Source: Phymorhynchus buccinoides
Lineage: Eukaryota; Mollusca; Gastropoda; Neogastropoda; Raphitomidae
Direction of reading: 5' to 3'
NCBI GenBank assembly: GCA_017654935.2
Contig: CM065691.1
Span: forward strand, 29,974,264-30,038,263
Length of the DNA stretch: 64,000 nucleotides
A program made the translations under genes and the position numbers. The notes beneath the pieces were generated by a model. It had not been told where the DNA came from and did not search any database. It saw only the letters and a list, made by a program, of their open reading frames with translations. This document shows, one piece after another, positions 26,727-33,564 of this stretch. The number at the start of each line of letters is the position of its first letter. Positions within the stretch are counted from its first letter, which is position 1.

Positions 26727-29700
26727 AAGACAGAGAGACAGAGAGAGAGACAAAGAGAGAGAAGCAGAGAGAAACAGATGAAAGAGGAAAAAAGAAGAGA
26801 AAGAGAGGTAGAAGGGAAAGATGGAGTGAGAGAGAGAGATTCAGAGGAGAACATTACCTTGATGATAGAAAGACAGCCAGCTCCACATGTACCCCAGCAA
26901 CTGTAACCAACGAACATGTCAACTTTTTCACCATCTCTTCTAGCTAGAGACATTTCATCTTAATGAAAGCATCATACTATTCATAGGTAACTAAAGTAAA
27001 ACCTTTAAATTCAAAAACAGAATAAAAAAAGCTAATTTTACCTAGTTTATTCTCTGAGTAAAATTTTTCTGATAGAACAGTCCTTATAACTTTGTCACTG
27101 TCGGATACATGTTGTTATTGTTGTTGTTGTCATTCCCTGGCTTAAAGACTCCAGGGATCATTCCAACAACCAAAGCACTTGAACACTATGGTACAAATGC
27201 ACCAGCTAGAGTTGAGAACATTACATGTGTGACCGTTTATGATTACCCCACCAGGTTGGTAGCCACACTCCAACTTCGGAGGATGTGGGATACATAAATC
27301 CACAGGGTTATCGTCATTTCACTTCCTGTAGTGTTCAATTGCTTTCGGCTGTAAGGATGATCCCTGGAGTCTTTAAGCCAGGGAACGACAACAACAACAT
27401 CATTTCACTGTTCAGACTAGCTTGCTTTGTCACCATCTATAGCACATTTGGTAAATGCCAGTATTAAGCCGAATCTGACAAGAAAAAATAAAAATACACT
27501 CCTTCTTTTCTGAGTAAAACGAGTCAGTTGATTTATACATATTATAACACAAGTGCTTGGATGGTAATTGGTATCACCTTAATCATCAGTAAGAGCAAGA
27601 CTTGCACACACTATGAGAGCACAGAGAAATAATTTGAAATAGCTGAAATCATTAGCAAAAGTATTTAGTAGAAAGAAAAAAAGATTTTGAAAGGACTCCT
27701 TTGGTGCAAAAACGCACTGTTATATAAATTACTGACTGTTAAATCACAATAAAGTCTGAACTGATGCTAGTCACTCACTCTTTCTCTAATGCGAGTATAA
27801 TGCACGTACATATCGTCGCTGTCCGACGCTAACCGTGTATTTACACAATCAGTGATTTTACAGGGGCATCAAAAAACATATTGTCACCTGCTACAAAGTC
27901 AATCCCCATTTGATATATGCTTGACCCTTCTTCTTTACCGATGAGTAAACATGTGACACAATAAAAGTTGCATTAATACCCAAACTTTTCGTGATAATTC
28001 AGTTACACGGTTAGTCACAAAGTTAGTGCATTGTTCTCACAATGGGAGATACGACAGCTGCCGGCAGTTACACGATTAGCGTGACCAGTTACACGCTTAT
28101 CGCGTCAAAACCATCAACAACCAGCCACATACACGATTATTTCCGTGGTATCATGTGACAAATTTGAGCATTTTCATTGGTCGCAGACACAAGATATTTA
28201 TAGAAGACCTGCGTGGAAGGAGTTTCAGAAAAAAATCTATTTTTGTCAAATTTTGTAGATACACGGTTAGCGTCGGACAGCGACGATATGTGCAAAACAA
28301 ACAAACAAACAAACACACACACTGAAGACAGACACATTATTCTCACTTACAATCTCAACAAATTCAAACTTCTTTTTCTCCTGGGCCTCTTGCAGTTTGA
28401 GCACATACTTCATCGACGCCTGGTAAAAGCCTCGCTTCTCCATCTCTACCTGCGCATCAGCCTGAGCCACAGAAGCACAAAACCAAATGGATCAGCCTTT
28501 TAATTTTTATATGATTATGATTGTATGAATAGGCAGTTTGTCTTTGCATGCAAGGCAGCCAGCAAGTCCTTGGTACGCCCTTCCACCTGTGGAAGGCTTC
28601 AAGTCCCGGATCTGAGCAATGCCCTTCCCCCCTCTCCCCACCCCCCCCCCCCCCCCCAATTCTCCCTCTACTACCCCGCCCTACCCTGCCTTTCACCCCT
28701 CCCTCTCCCCTGTCCCCCATCTCCACCATATCCCAACCATAAAGGCCGATCATCCGGGCGGCGAAGACACCATCAGCTTTTCTGCCTGGCTGGAGTCCCC
28801 CAGTTCCAACGACAGAACCGTCAAAATAATGATGGTGGTTGTTTAACCAAAGAAAAAAAGAAAGAAAAGTCTTTAGTACTAAAATAGCGAACAAAAACAC
28901 TGGGAAATCTTAGCAGCACTTCTAACTGGCACTTGAATATTTTATCAAATTGAAGCATGGTTCAACATACAATGTATATTCCTGGCTATTACATAGCCCC
29001 TCTGCAAACAACTCATAGCTAACAACTTAAAGAAGCTTCATTGAACAACACTTGCAGGTTATGTGTTGAAAAGTGTTGCTCACATATATTTGGGGGTGGG
29101 GCATTTAATAAATTCTCATTTGTATATTTTCACAATAGTGTTGATCAAATGCATCACAAATGAAAAGAAGAAGAAAAAAAGTAATTAGCAGGGACAATGT
29201 TGAAGAAGTAGTTAGCAGTGACAACGGATACTTTAAAAGACCCAAGTTTCATATGATAAAAGTCCCAAATTCTACTCTGATACTAAATCAGCTGTTGTTA
29301 AATAACTTTGATCTATTCAAAAACCTAATGATTTATCTAAAAATTAACAAGTAGTCACATTATCATGTAATACCTCTTTCAACTGACTGTCGTTGATCTT
29401 CCCTTTGATGTTGAGGTAGCGTTCCTGTGACTGGTAGAATTTGGAAGTCTCTTTCTCAAAGTACTTTTTCTCCTCCTGCACAAACACAACCGGGAGTTAC
29501 TCAAAGCTACCTGACGAACACTGCATGGAGTATGCAGCCCTCTACGATTGCATTTTGACTCAATCGCCAATGGCTAGTAAACGAAATATTTCAGTCACCA
29601 GCACATATTTTTTTTGGCTTCATCGCGTTGATCTAGTTTGTTAAAACCAACAGCAGCTGTTGACGCTTCCTCATCAGTATTGGCACTAAGCACACTATCA

Positions 29701-30507
29701 CGACACACATATCGTCTGCTTTTTGAGTGTGCAGTCAGATATTCCCTCTTGAGAGTTACACATCCGGAAAGAAAGTCTGTGTTACCAGCGCTGCTGTGAG
29801 CCTTAGCTTTGCAATGTTTGCACATTGTTACATTTATCTCTGCATCATACAGCAACCACTCAAAATCTTTTAGCCATTTGTTTCAATTTTCGTGTTGGCT
29901 GCATTTTGCCTTGCAAAGCTTCTGCACGTGATGGGGTGTGAGTTTTTTGTTAGAGGTAGATGGCTGTTCAGAATCTGATGAAACCCTACCTGGATCATTT
30001 TGCTTGTCATCGTGTTTGTCTAATTACTGGTAGTTCTGCCTTGTTGGTTTATTGCAACAGCGAAAAAAACGCAGATTTCTGTTCAGGTTGGTTTCTCTTT
30101 CGACTCGCCATTTTCCAAGAAAGTCACGGCTGCAGCAGTTGATAAAGAAAGCGTCTGCTACCATTGTCCGCGAAAGCGAAGCATTCTGATTGGCTACAGA
30201 TAAGTGTGGGTCCGAGCCTTGCATGCTGACTTTAGCTGAGACATTCAGGGATAGTGATGCCTATGCGGCCAAATTCCCGCCTCATGCGTTGCCGACTCAA
30301 CTAGGCCGACCTGCCTGCGGGAAATTCCCCGAAGAGCCTGGCGAGCGGCAGTCAGAATTTTTACTGGCCATTGGCGATTGATTTACATTTATTCAGTCGC
30401 CAGGACAAAATTTAAGTTGCCAATGCGAGTGATTTACTCGCATTGTAGAGGGCTGGTATGTGTGCATGTGTGTAGGCAAGCGTGTGTGAGCGTATGTGTG
30501 CATGTGT

Positions 30508-30552
<45 letters not shown>

Positions 30553-30660
30553 TTTCATTTAACGTCTATCCACTACACGTGATATTAGACATAAAAAAAA
30601 GATTAAAAAAAGAGAGAGGGCATACATAAAGGTGAATATGTGCTTGTGTACTTGCATGTA

Positions 30661-30753
<93 letters not shown>

Positions 30754-32542
30754 ATTGTCCATTACATATAAGTGAAGTTTATCAGGTAAGCATAAGCTAA
30801 AAAAAACCAATAAAAAACCCCAAACCTCATCAATTATAAAATTCAAAAATCCAAAGATCAATAAACAATAAAACAACTATAACAACAAAGAGCCTTGCCC
30901 TCTCCCTCCCCTGCCAATTTTGAGCGTGTGTGTATGAGTTTGTGTGAGTATGTGTGTGTGATTGTGATTGTGTATCATGTGTCTCTGTGCGTGTGTGTGT
31001 GTTTGTGTGCATGTGTGTGTGTGCGTGTCTGTGTGTGTGCGCTAGTCTGTGTCTCTGTTTCTATGCATGTGTGCTTTTTTTAATTTTAGCATTCCCTTGT
31101 TTATCAAGCCTACAACATAACCTCACAAGCATATTTAAACACAACAATGACATTTACCTTGACTGCACCAAGGTTTTCTTTTCTGAAACTCTCCAGCCGT
31201 CGAACAAACTCACTTTCAGATGATTCAATCTGGAAAACAACATCATTATTCTGGATTATGATTTTTTTTAAATCAATGTTAACACCAAAACCAATAGGCA
31301 ATACAAAGGATGTTTTCCAGCTGTCATACTCATAGTGTCAATAAGATTCATTCAATATGAATTTAACTTGAAAAAGAAGAAAATTTCTTATTTTTTGATA
31401 GTTTTCCTGTCTTTGTTCTTTTTTAAAATATTTTAGCTTTAAGTCAAGTCTCATCACAAGAATGTGAAGTATGAACACTTTTAAAAGTAAAGGCAGAGGC
31501 TCGGGGTACGGGCCCTTTATCTCTCATTCTCCAGGCTACGGGTATGGTGCTCAATCACGGTACGCATAAATTGTGCGCAAATGTCCTAAAAAACTACTAA
31601 CATTAACTCCGACATGTTCCTAACCCTATCCCTAACCCTATTCCTTACCAAGATGAGCTAATATACGAAATAAGAAAATGCATTTGTTGACGAAAAATTT
31701 GACTAGGAAGAGTTACTATCCCTGAACATGGTCTGAGTGTTGCAAACTGGCACTTGAATATTTTGACGAAAAATTTGACTAGGAAGAGTTAGGGTTAGGG
31801 TTAGGGTTAACTCCTAACCCTAACCTCTAGCCACTGTGAAAAGTAAAACTGTAAAATCCACTTCAATAAAAAGTTTGTGATTTTTATTTTACAAAAATCA
31901 ACTGCAGACAAACTGCAGTTATCTTACCATATTTTCCCTCTGTTCTTCAATGATACTGATGTATCGGCTGAACTCTGCCAAAGACATTCCTGCAAACAGA
32001 TATCACCACAGTATGCCACTTTTTTGGCCAGTCTGTCATTTCTGACCAGGGTTCCCAGGGACCCCCATTTGGGGGTCTATGAACTTAAGCACTAAAATTC
32101 TACAGGACCCTCTAAAACTAGTAAACAAATGTGCAGGGGTTCCCAGGGATGCACTAGAAAAATTCTTTTTAGCATTCGCTATGGCACTGGGATCCTCTAT
32201 CCCGCTTCTAGGACCCTCTATAATGTAAGTGAAGGAGTCCCTGGGACCCCTTGTTTTGCGGGACGATTGGGAGCCCTGCTGACTATGACTGTCAGACAGC
32301 AGAGGGGACAGCTGATATTCCAGAAGGCTGGGCAAGAATTTATATAATAGTGGAGATACCTTGCCCAGGGTACATTCCCATTCGCTAAGCCAAAGGGATT
32401 TGAGGACAGATGGCATTGGGAAGGTCCCCAAAGGCCAACCAATCCCTTCGGCTACAGCACAAACTACTATTCCAATCATGATACATCAACATTATCATGC
32501 ATTTAAAGACATACATGTGTCAACAGAAAGAGAAAGAGAAAA

Positions 32543-32573
<31 letters not shown>

Positions 32574-32798
32574 GAGAGGGGGAGAGAGAGAGAGAGAAGG
32601 AGAGGAGATAAATCTTGAGATAGAGGAACCCAAGAGAGAAAGATCAATAATAATAATAATAATAATAGCGCTTCCACCTCAAAATCAAATGAACCCAAAG
32701 CGCTTTACGGTTAAGTGATCATTTTATAAAAACAAGAAGCAACAAAAAACAGTATTCAAATTTTCAAAGTAGTTCAAATGGTGTGCAAGCTAATTATA

Positions 32799-32839
<41 letters not shown>

Positions 32840-32984
32840 CTTTCTCTCTCTCACACACATGCAACACATACAATGATACATACACACACACATCACACAC
32901 ACACACACACGCGCGACACACACACACACTCTCTCTCTCTCTCTTTCTCTCTCTCTCACACACATGTACACACACACATACATA

Positions 32985-33073
<89 letters not shown>

Positions 33074-33508
33074 GCACACACACACACACACACACACACC
33101 ATCTGGCATCTACCCAAGACAAAGAGGGTAAAACTGAAATAGAGAGTGAAAGAGAAAAGAGAAAGTGAGAGAGGGGCAATATAATATTATGTTTTTTTTC
33201 ATGTTTAAAATGTAATTACCGGTAGTTCAAATGGTGTGCATACATTACATGTGTACAATTTGGGAGGGGGGGGGGGGGACGATTGAGGAAAGGTGGATAC
33301 ATGATTCTGACTGCGCATTTGAATTTTAAGTCAATGCAAGTCATCATACATGTGGGAAACAGTGTGTGTGTGTATCACTGTATCATGTGTGTATGTTACA
33401 ATTATAACTTAATCAAGTTAATATGTTAACATTAGGGAGTCCCAATGATTTTTTTTAATCTGCCAGCCAAAGAAAAACCTGAGTATCACACACATTAGTT
33501 CTTATTTG

Positions 33509-33564
<56 letters not shown>

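Noticed and set aside
28457..28900. 147-codon Gly-rich frame
   Set aside because: Produced by the C/G-rich 3' untranslated region of a truncated non-LTR retrotransposon.
29160..29354. 64-codon plus-strand frame, [14 protein letters not shown]
   Set aside because: AT-rich, antisense within an intron, no domain and no splice context.
32774..33179. Long Cys-Val and His-Thr frames
   Set aside because: Translations of CA/GT and CT/GA microsatellites; the same applies to frames at 30559, 43090, 46014, 49030, 59920 and 60547.
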